From NCBI RefSeq assembly GCF_024159265.1, contig NZ_JAMYWY010000001.1:3286001-3350000 (forward strand): a DNA stretch of 64,000 bases, given 5' to 3'. The notes under the pieces were generated by a model that was not told where the DNA came from, ran no database searches, and saw only the letters and a program-made list of their open reading frames with translations. A program made the translations under genes and the position numbers. This DNA comes from Paenibacillus sp. 1781tsa1. Lineage in GTDB: Bacteria > Bacillota > Bacilli > Paenibacillales > Paenibacillaceae. Shown piece after piece: positions 47,187 through 56,219 of the stretch; positions within the stretch are counted from its first letter, which is position 1, and each line of letters opens with the position of its first letter.

Positions 47187-47208
47187 TTGGAGGAAAGGGG
47201 ACAAACGG

Positions 47209-48795
47209 ATGTTATCAGTATTACTTGTAGATGACGAGATGTATGTACGGAAAGGGCTGTATGAACTCATAAGCTGGATTGATCTTGATATGGAGATTAT
47301 CGGAGAGGCAGAGAACGGTGTAGAGGCACTGAATCTGATTGAACGCCTGCAGCCAGACGTGATTATAACCGATATTCGTATGCCGATCCTGGATGGACTG
47401 GAACTTATTCGTGCCGTAGAGAAAATGCCTCATCTGGAACCTGTGTTCATTATCATCAGTGGTTATCATGACTTCAAATATGCACAGCAGGCAATCCGGT
47501 ACGGTGTTCATGACTATATTCTGAAGCCTATTGATGATGAAGAACTGACGGCGACGTTGCAGAAGTCGGCTAATCTCATTTGCAACAAAAGAAAACATAT
47601 CCTCATGGCTGAGGGCCAGGCCAGTAACATTATGCTGGAGGATCTGATCAAAGGTCATGTACAGAAGCAGGATGAACATCGATATGCCGAGATGCTCGGG
47701 ATCAATCATAACTCCAGTCTGCTCATGACTTTGATCGAACTTCAGACCGGATTAGATGAAATCAAAATCACCATTGAACAGCTACGTGAAGCAGTACATT
47801 CTCTGGAGAGTAATTTATGCAAAATGTTCATCAGTGAGCAACACCGCGGCATGTTTGCATTATTAATGTTGTGGCCTATACATGATCAAGGCGGCTCGAC
47901 GTTACAGGATAAACTGCTTTCTATTCATATAACACTGAGCAAAAAGCTTAATCTGGACATCGGTCTTTACGCAGGAACACTCGTCAAAGAAATTGGAGAT
48001 GTCCCACAATCCTTTATGGCGGCTAAAGAAGCAGCCAAGCATAAATATGCAGAAACTGGTGGTGTCGTGCGTTATACCGAGATCAAAGACAAACCGTTGT
48101 TTGTTTTCAATGTATACCAGGACGAGGTGGATCAATTAATCTTGAGCCTGGAAGAGGGGGATAGGGCTACTTACCATAACATTGTAGAAGAGAAATTCAA
48201 ATTGTTTCATATGAATCGATTTTCTCCTCAGGCTGTAGCTGGTTCTCTTTTGCATTATATAACGGGTATTCTCGCGGTAGTCCACGAAATGGGTGGTAAT
48301 GATGAAGGGTTGCAGCAGCTAAAGGAGCTGGCACAACAAAGTCATGAAGGTTGGAATTTAAGACTACTGAAGAATGCTTTTCTCATGGCGCTGGAGGAAG
48401 CCGAGGATTATGTGTTTCATTTGCGGATGGAGCGGTCCAAAGGGGATATCAGCAAGATCAAACGATATATTGATGCAAATTATACCGAGAACATCAATCT
48501 CAAAAGCATTGCTGCGCTCTTCTACATGAATCCCGTTTATCTTGGGCGGTTATTCCGCAAAAGCTACAATCAATACTTCAATGACTATCTGCTGAACCTA
48601 CGAATTCATGAGGCGAAGAAATTATTGCGGCAGACGGATCTGAGAATGTACGAGGTCGCTGCACGAGTGGGATTTCAGAATGCGGATTATTTTGTAACAC
48701 AGTTTGAGAAACTCGTTAAGTTATCGCCTACAGAGTATCGCAATCTCCTTATGGGAAATGAGCAGCGAGGTGCACAATGCCAAGATGGAACCTGA
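47209..48795 (+). CDS. YesN-type response regulator
   Basis: Regulator of 528 aa. Receiver (1-120; VDDE, Asp55 in ITDIRMP, Lys in ILKPI), long middle region, AraC double helix-turn-helix (about 418-515; VAARVGFQNADYFVTQFEK). ATG 47209 follows GGAGGAAAGGGG; a frame from 47137 is rejected. It overlaps the kinase gene by 19 nt. By position it probably controls the binding-protein/permease genes at 50637-56066. Confidence 0.94.
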   Translation: MLSVLLVDDEMYVRKGLYELISWIDLDMEIIGEAENGVEALNLIERLQPDVIITDIRMPILDGLELIRAVEKMPHLEPVFIIISGYHDFKYAQQAIRYGVHDYILKPIDDEELTATLQKSANLICNKRKHILMAEGQASNIMLEDLIKGHVQKQDEHRYAEMLGINHNSSLLMTLIELQTGLDEIKITIEQLREAVHSLESNLCKMFISEQHRGMFALLMLWPIHDQGGSTLQDKLLSIHITLSKKLNLDIGLYAGTLVKEIGDVPQSFMAAKEAAKHKYAETGGVVRYTEIKDKPLFVFNVYQDEVDQLILSLEEGDRATYHNIVEEKFKLFHMNRFSPQAVAGSLLHYITGILAVVHEMGGNDEGLQQLKELAQQSHEGWNLRLLKNAFLMALEEAEDYVFHLRMERSKGDISKIKRYIDANYTENINLKSIAALFYMNPVYLGRLFRKSYNQYFNDYLLNLRIHEAKKLLRQTDLRMYEVAARVGFQNADYFVTQFEKLVKLSPTEYRNLLMGNEQRGAQCQDGT

Positions 48796-50516
48796 ATTAC
48801 ATGAAGCTTCGAGATAAACTATTGCTGATGTATGTCCTGTCCGTGTTTATTCCCATCGTTGTTACCAATGTGGTGTTCTACAATGTCACATCCGCCAATA
48901 TTCGTAGTCAGAAAACTCGTGATGCCGGCATGGCCTTGAACAATCTGAAGAACGACTTGCGTGTAACCATTGATCAGGGCGTCGGACTCTCTTATTCGTT
49001 ATATACGGATCATGTATTCAATGACACCATCTCACGTTCGTTTCGAAGTCATTTTGAGTACATTGACGCTTATAATTCGTACCTGAAGGGTCAATTCTCC
49101 GGTCAATTGAATCAGGGGATTCGCTGGTATCAAGTGTATACCGATAATTCTACCATTCTATCTTCCGGTTATATTGATCGATTAACTGACGTGGTCCGAA
49201 GCTCTAACTGGTACGTTCAATTTCAGGCATACTCCGCTCCTTATCCGGCACTGATCTCATCGGATCAGATGTTAAGTCTGGTTCAACGGCTCGACAATCT
49301 GGACACTGGGGAGAGAGAGCAGTTACTTAAAATTGACCTCAACATGGAGACGATCAAGCAGTATTTTCACAACAGCGGATTCGACGGAAAAGTGTATTTA
49401 GTTGATCCAGGAGGACACATCCAATTTTCAAATGATTCTACAGCAGAAGCATCTCAGATAGGGAAACGTTACAATGAGATCCAGTTTCCGAACAAAATGA
49501 TTCCCTTTGAACTTACGTATACAGGCATTAACTATCTGGAAGGGTGGTCCCTGCATGGCGTTATGGATGAAGAAATTGTGTTGAAAGAGGTACGGAAGTC
49601 CCGTTCCTTCGTGGTATGGCTGGCTTGCATTAATTTTGTCTTGCCTTCCATCATCATCGCGGCCATGTCCAGATCCATCCATGTCAGACTGGTGCGGATT
49701 CTAAAACATATGAAAAAAGTGAAAACACAGAATTTTCAGACGATTCCTCCTGAAGATGCAAGAGATGAGATCGGTCAGCTCACGATGGAATTCAATCGAA
49801 TGACCGAGACGATCCATAACTTGATTCATGAGGTATATCTAGCTGACATTCAGAAGAAAGACCTGGAGTTAAAACAGCAGCAAGCTCAGCTTCATGCACT
49901 CCATAGTCAGATTAACCCTCATTTTTTGTTTAATACCCTGGAGTCGGTACGGATGAGGAGCCTCATCAAGGGCGAGAAAGAGACCGCCAAAATTGTGCAT
50001 AACATGGCCAAGATGTTTCGCAAGTCGATCAGTTGGAATCAGAATGATGTGACAGTGAAGGAAGAATTGGAACTCATCGAGAGTTTTTTGCAAATCCAGA
50101 AATACCGCTTTGGAGAAAAACTTCAATATACCATTGAGGCAGATCCTGCGGTACTGATGTACCGAATCCCCAAGATGGTGATCCTTCCCTTTGTTGAAAA
50201 TGCAAGTATTCATGGAATTGAGTCATCTCCGGGTGTAGGTATCATTCAACTCTTCGTTTCAACAGAAAATGACCAGCTCCTTATTCGACTAACGGATAAC
50301 GGAATAGGGATGTCACAAGCTAGATTGGAAGAATTGCTGAGCTATCTGAATCAGAACACGGATATGGGAGAGCATGTTGGCATGAAAAATGCGTATAGTC
50401 GCTTAAAACTTTGTTATAAAAATCACTTTACATTCGACATCCAGACAGGGGAAGGAGAAGGAACACGTATCCAAATTAAGCTTCCACTTGATCCATCAGC
50501 CATGCCAGGCGACTAA
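48777..50516 (+). CDS. YesM-type sensor histidine kinase
   Basis: Membrane kinase of 579 aa: helix (about 15-35), extracytoplasmic sensor region (about 36-275), second helix (about 280-300), HAMP, His_kinase (phosphoacceptor His in NPHFLFNT, about 383) and HATPase (about 465-575; LPFVENASIHG, LTDNGIGM). AGCGAGGTG precedes ATG 48777. Partner of the regulator just upstream; same family as the kinase at 31639. Confidence 0.95.
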   Translation: MPRWNLNYMKLRDKLLLMYVLSVFIPIVVTNVVFYNVTSANIRSQKTRDAGMALNNLKNDLRVTIDQGVGLSYSLYTDHVFNDTISRSFRSHFEYIDAYNSYLKGQFSGQLNQGIRWYQVYTDNSTILSSGYIDRLTDVVRSSNWYVQFQAYSAPYPALISSDQMLSLVQRLDNLDTGEREQLLKIDLNMETIKQYFHNSGFDGKVYLVDPGGHIQFSNDSTAEASQIGKRYNEIQFPNKMIPFELTYTGINYLEGWSLHGVMDEEIVLKEVRKSRSFVVWLACINFVLPSIIIAAMSRSIHVRLVRILKHMKKVKTQNFQTIPPEDARDEIGQLTMEFNRMTETIHNLIHEVYLADIQKKDLELKQQQAQLHALHSQINPHFLFNTLESVRMRSLIKGEKETAKIVHNMAKMFRKSISWNQNDVTVKEELELIESFLQIQKYRFGEKLQYTIEADPAVLMYRIPKMVILPFVENASIHGIESSPGVGIIQLFVSTENDQLLIRLTDNGIGMSQARLEELLSYLNQNTDMGEHVGMKNAYSRLKLCYKNHFTFDIQTGEGEGTRIQIKLPLDPSAMPGD

Positions 50517-50523
50517 ATATGAG

Positions 50524-50590
50524 GGATATACTTTTCAAAGTAGGAGGTACACTTTCATGGGTAACTTTGAAAGCGCTATCTTGATATATT
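50524..50590 (+). promoter_or_regulatory. Probable promoter with related direct repeats and cre-like spacer
   Basis: GGATATACTTTTCAAAGT (50524-50541) and AGGTACACTTTCATGGGT (50545-50562) share a TAyACTTT core 21 nt apart and resemble the 18-nt element at 26205. The second ends on the first base of a weak -35 TAACTT (50562-50567); a 17-nt spacer and -10 TATATT (50585-50590) follow. TGAAAGCGCTATCT (50568-50581), 13 of 14 to the CcpA consensus, fills the spacer. Confidence 0.55.
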
Positions 50591-50636
50591 GAGAAGGCTT
50601 AAGACACAAACAATACGTTAAGGGGGCATTTGCTAC

Positions 50637-52298
50637 ATGTTTAGAAAAAGAAACATTATAACAAGTCTGGCCATTTTACTGGCTGTAACGCTGGCAGGTT
50701 GCAATAAAGCCAGCCCGGAAGCCTCTTATCCTGACAGTAATGACAACACCCCGGTCACCTTTAAATATTTCACGTTTGGCGGTGGCAAGAAGGACATTCT
50801 GGCAAGCAGCACGACCATTGGCAAGGCGTTACATGAACAAACAGGCGTTGATTGGAAGATGGAATATCTGGTCGGCGACGGTGCAACCAAGGCAGGTGTA
50901 ATGATTGCGAGTGGGGATTACCCCGACATCATCGACTCCAGTGGTGAAATGGCCAAGTTGATGGATGCAGGATCTTTTATCCCGCTGGATGAACTGATCG
51001 AACAATACGGGCCTAACATCAAGCGGGTATACGGGCCTTATATGGACAAATTCAGACAGGAGGATGGAAAGATATATTTCTTGCCGTACACTGCCAACAT
51101 TGGTTATGTGTCAGAGCCTAACTTCCAGACTGGCTTCTACATTCAGCGTGCTGTGTTAAAAGAGTTCAACTATCCCAAGATCAAAACGCTGGACGAATAT
51201 TTTGACTTGATTGAGCAATACAAGCAAAAGCATCCGCAGATCGATGGGAAAGAAACCATCGGCTTCGCCACACTTGCGGGTGAATCGGGCAGCTTTTTCA
51301 CCCTGCTCAATCCGGCCATGCATCTGGCTGGATATCCAAACGATGGCAGTGTGATGGTGGATATGCAGAGCCATGAAGCCAAATTGGTAGCCGGATCTGA
51401 TTATCAGAAACAATGGATTCAGAAGCTAAGCGAAGTTAACGCACAAGGGATGTTTGATCCCGAATCCTTCACAATGAACCAGGATCAGTATCTTGCCAAG
51501 TTGACGTCTGGTCGGGTGCTGGGATATTTCAGTTACTCCTGGCAGGTTGGAGATGCAACCAACAACCTCAAGAAGGCTGGACTTGATGATAAACGATATG
51601 TATCTCTACCGATCGTATTTGATGACAGCGTCAAAGACCAGTATGTGGACCCGCCAGGCTTTGTGAACAACTACGGTGTCGGAATTACCGTAAATGCCAA
51701 AGATCCCGTACGAATTGTTAAATATTTTGATAATTTGCTTAAGGAAGAGAACCAGATTCTGGTTCTATGGGGCATTGAGGACGAGACGTATAGCGTGAAT
51801 GATGAGGGCCGTTTTTATTTCAAAAATGATGACCAACGCAAGGCACATGAAGATCCGGAATTAAGTCGTAAATTCGGCTTTGACTATTTTAATTACAGCT
51901 GGCCTCGTTACGGCAATAACTCCGTACTGGAGGATGGCAACGCCTATGGACCAGGCAATCAACCAGAAGTGGCTACCTTTAGTTACACGGACGGTGACAA
52001 GCTGTTGTTAGAGAAATATGGTGTGGAGACATTCACAGAACTATTCAGCACACCGGATGAGCGTCCTTGGTCTCCTGCTTGGTCCATTGCATTGGAGCAG
52101 GGCTCTCCTGAACAGATTTTCATCACCAAAGCAGAAGATCTCCAGAAGAAATATTTACCCAAAATGATTATGGACTCGCCTTCCACGTTCGAGAACACAT
52201 GGAATGAGTATATGAGTCAATTGAATCAACTGGACAAGAAAACATATGAAGCTACGATAACACAGGCAGTGAAGGATCGTGTAGCTGGCAAATGGTGA
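50637..52298 (+). CDS. Extracellular solute-binding lipoprotein, tandem copy 1
   Basis: Binding protein of 553 aa with lipobox TLAGC (Cys about 22) and an LplA-type SBP fold. It is very similar along its length to the next gene product (shared EYLVGD, VMIASGDYPD, PAMHLAGYPNDGSVMVDM, KLTSGRVLGYF, YVDPPGFVNNY), so the two arose by tandem duplication. A GTTAAGGGGGC site precedes ATG 50637. First gene of an importer operon behind a cre-like and direct-repeat promoter. Confidence 0.94.
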   Translation: MFRKRNIITSLAILLAVTLAGCNKASPEASYPDSNDNTPVTFKYFTFGGGKKDILASSTTIGKALHEQTGVDWKMEYLVGDGATKAGVMIASGDYPDIIDSSGEMAKLMDAGSFIPLDELIEQYGPNIKRVYGPYMDKFRQEDGKIYFLPYTANIGYVSEPNFQTGFYIQRAVLKEFNYPKIKTLDEYFDLIEQYKQKHPQIDGKETIGFATLAGESGSFFTLLNPAMHLAGYPNDGSVMVDMQSHEAKLVAGSDYQKQWIQKLSEVNAQGMFDPESFTMNQDQYLAKLTSGRVLGYFSYSWQVGDATNNLKKAGLDDKRYVSLPIVFDDSVKDQYVDPPGFVNNYGVGITVNAKDPVRIVKYFDNLLKEENQILVLWGIEDETYSVNDEGRFYFKNDDQRKAHEDPELSRKFGFDYFNYSWPRYGNNSVLEDGNAYGPGNQPEVATFSYTDGDKLLLEKYGVETFTELFSTPDERPWSPAWSIALEQGSPEQIFITKAEDLQKKYLPKMIMDSPSTFENTWNEYMSQLNQLDKKTYEATITQAVKDRVAGKW

Positions 52299-52339
52299 GT
52301 GCAATCCATAGAGACCATAAGGAACGGGGGAATATTCAC

Positions 52340-54013
52340 ATGTTAAAAACGAAAGTTAGAATAGCAAGTTTAGCTGTATTACTGACCGTTTTGCTGGCTG
52401 GGTGCAGTCAGAACAATTCGTCATCACCTTCAGCCACAGGTGATGATGAGAACAGTCCAGTCACGTTCTCATATTATATGTTCTCTCCAGGCAAGAAGGA
52501 TACTCTGGCAAGCGAAACAACAATCGGTAAAGTGTTGCAAGAACAAACAGGTGTGGACTGGAAGTTGGAATATCTGGTAGGTGATAGTGCGACAAAAGCC
52601 GGTGTCATGATCGCCAGTGGAGATTATCCTGATGTCATTAGCTCCAGTGGTGAGATGTCAAAGTTATTGGATGCCGGGGCCTATATTCCGCTGGATGATC
52701 TGATTGAGGAATACGGCCCTAATATCAAAAGGGTATATGGACCATACTTCGATAAAATGAAAAATGCAGAAGACGGAAAAATCTATGCGCTGCCTTATAC
52801 GGCTAATCAGGGTGAGTATTCAGGTAGTCCAAATGTTGGTGGGGGAGCATTCTGGATTCAGCGCTCTGTGCTCAAAGAGTTTAATTATCCCAAGATCACT
52901 ACACTGGATGAATATTTTGATCTGATTCAGGATTACAAGGAAAAATATCCAACGGTTGATGGTGCAGAGACGATCGGATTTGTGTCACTTGCAGGTGTCG
53001 CCAATAACTTCTTCACCTTGCAAAATCCAGCAATGCATCTCGCCGGTTATCCGAACGATGGCAGTGTCATGGTGGACATGACTACCCATGAAGCGAAAGT
53101 CGTCGCTGGAACAGATGCTCAGAAAAAATGGATTAAGAAGTTAAATGAGATTAATGCTCAAGGGATGCTGGATCCGGAATCCTTTACGATGAACAAAGAC
53201 CAGTATTTGGCTAAACTGACTTCGGGTCGTGTGTTAGGGTACTTCAATTATGGCTGGCAGATTGGGGATGCGTCGAAAAACCTGCTCTCGGCAGGCATTG
53301 ATGAGAAGCGCTATGCACCACTTCCGATCGTGTTTGATGAAGGAATTAAGGATCAATATGTTGATCCTCCCGGCTTCGTCAACAACTATGCAACAGGTAT
53401 CTCGGTGAATGCCAAAGACCCTGTTCGTATCATCAAATACTTTGATAATTTGCTGAAGGAGGAGAATCAGGTTCTGGTGCAATGGGGCATCAAGGACGAG
53501 ACGTACAGTGTGGATGAAAAGGGCCGATTTTATTATGCAAATGAAGATCAACGCAAGGCACATGATGATCTGGAGCTCAGCCGTAAATTCGGGTTCACCT
53601 ACTTTGGCACAGACTGGCCGAAATATGGCGGTGAATCTACACTAACCGATGGTAACGCTTATAGCCCTGGCAACCAGCCGGAAGTGGCCGCTGCATCTTA
53701 CACCGAGGGAGACAAGAAATTCCTTGAAGCCTACGGTATCCAAACTTTTAGTGAATTGTTCAACAAACCGGAAGAGCGGCCTTGGTTCCCGGCTTGGTCC
53801 ATCGCATTGGAGCAAGGATCACCAGAACAGATCTTCACGACCAAATCGGATGATTTGCAACGTAAATACTTGCCGGAAATGATCTTGGGAGCACCATCGA
53901 ATTTTGATAAGCTATGGGATGCCTACATGGCTGAATTGAACAAATTGGACAAAGCTGGTTATGAAGCGACCATTACCAAAGTTGTGAAGGATCGTGTCGC
54001 AGGAAAATGGTGA
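52340..54013 (+). CDS. Extracellular solute-binding lipoprotein, tandem copy 2
   Basis: Binding protein of 557 aa, lipobox LLAGC (Cys about 22). Start ATG 52340 follows AACGGGGGAA; a frame from 52292 overlaps the previous gene and lacks a signal peptide start. Differences from copy 1 cluster in a loop before the GAFWIQRSVLKEF segment (GEYSGSPNVGGG here versus a shorter form in copy 1), a place that could affect ligand binding. The two proteins probably feed the permease pair at 54159/55146. Confidence 0.94.
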   Translation: MLKTKVRIASLAVLLTVLLAGCSQNNSSSPSATGDDENSPVTFSYYMFSPGKKDTLASETTIGKVLQEQTGVDWKLEYLVGDSATKAGVMIASGDYPDVISSSGEMSKLLDAGAYIPLDDLIEEYGPNIKRVYGPYFDKMKNAEDGKIYALPYTANQGEYSGSPNVGGGAFWIQRSVLKEFNYPKITTLDEYFDLIQDYKEKYPTVDGAETIGFVSLAGVANNFFTLQNPAMHLAGYPNDGSVMVDMTTHEAKVVAGTDAQKKWIKKLNEINAQGMLDPESFTMNKDQYLAKLTSGRVLGYFNYGWQIGDASKNLLSAGIDEKRYAPLPIVFDEGIKDQYVDPPGFVNNYATGISVNAKDPVRIIKYFDNLLKEENQVLVQWGIKDETYSVDEKGRFYYANEDQRKAHDDLELSRKFGFTYFGTDWPKYGGESTLTDGNAYSPGNQPEVAAASYTEGDKKFLEAYGIQTFSELFNKPEERPWFPAWSIALEQGSPEQIFTTKSDDLQRKYLPEMILGAPSNFDKLWDAYMAELNKLDKAGYEATITKVVKDRVAGKW

Positions 54014-54031
54014 TACGAACCTTTAAGTACG

Positions 54032-54056
54032 TGTTCAAGAGGTCTTTTTTTGAACA
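54032..54056 (+). repeat. Hairpin between binding-protein and permease genes
   Basis: TGTTCAA (54032-54038) pairs with TTGAACA (54050-54056); a T run lies inside the loop rather than after the stem. It may partly reduce or process read-through to the permeases. Confidence 0.4.
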
Positions 54057-54158
54057 AACTTGTTAAAACAAACTGTACATGCGCAGGAGAAGACGTAAGA
54101 GCATAAACTCCGCTTTCTCCTCGCATGATGAACAGCATGGGAAAGGAGCCGGTTCACC

Positions 54159-55130
54159 GTGGAGAAACCTAATATCTCCCTTAACTCGATGCCGCCAGCC
54201 TCGAGTCCGAAGGGAACCAGAGCACATTTGTTCTTCAAACGTCTTGTCCAACAACGAACACTTGCCTGGATGTGTATACCTTTTGTCATCTGGGCTTTTA
54301 TCTTCAAGTACCTGCCGTTATGGGGATGGACCATGGCTTTTCAGAATTTCAAACCGGCGAGGTCCTTCTCGGATCAGCAGTGGGTAGGCTGGCAGCATTT
54401 TAGTACGTTATTTGAAGACAATACCTTCTACCGGGTGCTGCGCAATACGCTTGTCATGAGTTCCATCAAACTGGTCTTGGGATTTGTGACAGCGATCACA
54501 CTGGCCCTTTTATTAAATGAGCTGAAAAATGTCATATTTAAACGTTTTGTGCAAACCGTCAGTTATCTGCCTCACTTTATCTCGTGGGTTGTTGCTTCCA
54601 GTATTGTATTAACCGTCCTGTCACCAGACGGAATTATCAATCTGCTGCTGATGAAGCTTCACCTGATTGACAGTCCGGTACTATGGATGGGGAAAGGTGA
54701 ATACTTCTGGGGTATTCTGGGGGCAACCGAGGTGTGGAAGGATGTCGGCTGGAACACTATTATCTATCTGGCAGCAATTACGGCGATTGATCCGGCGCAA
54801 TATGAGGCTGCCGAGATTGATGGAGCCAGTCGCTTCAAACGGATGTTATATATCACGCTGCCTGGCTTAAAACCGGTTATTGTGATCTTGTTGATCATGA
54901 ACATGGGAAGTATTCTGGAATCCGGATTTGAACCACAATATCTGCTGGGTAACGGGATGAATATGGACTATTCGGAGAATCTGGACATCTTTGTGCTGAA
55001 ATATGGATTAGGGATGGGGAACTTTTCCTTGGGTACAGCAGCAGGCATTTTCAAAACTGTGGTCAGCTTCATCTTCCTTTTCTCCGCGAACTATATAGCA
55101 AAAAAAATGGGAGAGAGCAGACTATTCTAA
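54159..55130 (+). CDS. Sugar ABC transporter permease (LplB type)
   Basis: Membrane subunit of 323 aa, about six helices, EAA loop EAAEIDGASRFKR. GTG start with AAAGGAG about 10 nt upstream. Paralogue of the permease at 36881. With the next gene it completes the importer fed by the two tandem binding proteins. Confidence 0.93.
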   Translation: MEKPNISLNSMPPASSPKGTRAHLFFKRLVQQRTLAWMCIPFVIWAFIFKYLPLWGWTMAFQNFKPARSFSDQQWVGWQHFSTLFEDNTFYRVLRNTLVMSSIKLVLGFVTAITLALLLNELKNVIFKRFVQTVSYLPHFISWVVASSIVLTVLSPDGIINLLLMKLHLIDSPVLWMGKGEYFWGILGATEVWKDVGWNTIIYLAAITAIDPAQYEAAEIDGASRFKRMLYITLPGLKPVIVILLIMNMGSILESGFEPQYLLGNGMNMDYSENLDIFVLKYGLGMGNFSLGTAAGIFKTVVSFIFLFSANYIAKKMGESRLF

Positions 55131-55145
55131 AAGGAGGCCTATGCC

Positions 55146-56066
55146 ATGCGAAAAGGAAACACATCCCGCTTGCGAAATAGCAGTACCGGGGATCGAGCAT
55201 TTGACACTATTAACATGATCTTCATGGTATGTCTGATGATTGTGACGATCTATCCCTTTGTTAATATGATTGCCGTATCCTTCAACAATGCAAATGATGC
55301 CATTCGGGGTGGAATATATCTATGGCCCCGTGTATGGACACTGGACAATTACAAATACATTTTTGGCGAATCCGATATCTATCACGCAACGCTGATCTCG
55401 GCCCTGCGTACGGTCATTGGAACCGTGGTGTCCGTCTTCTGTACAGCCATGCTGGCGTATACGGTTAGTCGTCAGGAATTTGTGCTTCGCAAGTTTGTTA
55501 CGATGTTTTTTGTGTTCACCATGTACTTCAGCGGGGGCTTGATCCCCGGTTATCTGCTGATTCGAGACCTTGGATTGATCGGTTCCTTCTGGGTGTATAT
55601 CATTCCGGGTGTAATCGGTGTGTTCAATATGATTGTCATCCGTTCATTTATTGAAGGTCTTCCTGAAGGCATTCTGGAGTCAGCCCGTATTGACGGGGCA
55701 GGGGAGTTCACGACATTTATCCGCGTTGTCCTGCCGCTAACGATTCCCGCAATGGCAACCGTATCACTCTTTGTAGCCGTGGGACAATGGAATTCCTGGT
55801 TCGATGTATTCCTGTACAACTCATCCAATAAAGAATTAAGCACGTTGCAATACGAATTAATGAAGATTCTGCAAACTTCAACGACCTCCGCGACTTCGTC
55901 AGCAAGTGATGCTTATCAGTCTGCCGAGAGCAATGCAACGGCGGTTACACCAACCTCGATTCGAGCGACCATGACCATTATTGCGAGTGTTCCTATTCTG
56001 ATGGTGTATCCGTTCTTGCAGAAATACTTTGTACAAGGCATGACGATTGGCGGGGTGAAGGGATAG
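55146..56066 (+). CDS. Carbohydrate ABC transporter permease (LplC type)
   Basis: Membrane subunit of 306 aa, about six helices, EAA loop ESARIDGAGEFTTF. AAAAGGAGG precedes ATG 55146. Paralogue of the permease at 37859. Last gene of the operon; no clear terminator was seen before the next gene. Confidence 0.94.
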   Translation: MRKGNTSRLRNSSTGDRAFDTINMIFMVCLMIVTIYPFVNMIAVSFNNANDAIRGGIYLWPRVWTLDNYKYIFGESDIYHATLISALRTVIGTVVSVFCTAMLAYTVSRQEFVLRKFVTMFFVFTMYFSGGLIPGYLLIRDLGLIGSFWVYIIPGVIGVFNMIVIRSFIEGLPEGILESARIDGAGEFTTFIRVVLPLTIPAMATVSLFVAVGQWNSWFDVFLYNSSNKELSTLQYELMKILQTSTTSATSSASDAYQSAESNATAVTPTSIRATMTIIASVPILMVYPFLQKYFVQGMTIGGVKG

Positions 56067-56219
56067 TCAAGTATATGACGGATACTGTTAAGCATTAACA
56101 TGGGGGACAAAAAAATCCTTCAACGTAAAGTCTCATCATTTTATAGAATTATGTAAACGCAACAAACTATACCGTATTAGCGTCTATTCATCCATAGAAT
56201 AACAACAGGAGTGAAACAA

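Noticed and set aside
54032..54056. Rho-independent terminator
   Set aside because: The T run is inside the loop, not after the stem, and the permease genes downstream have no other clear promoter.
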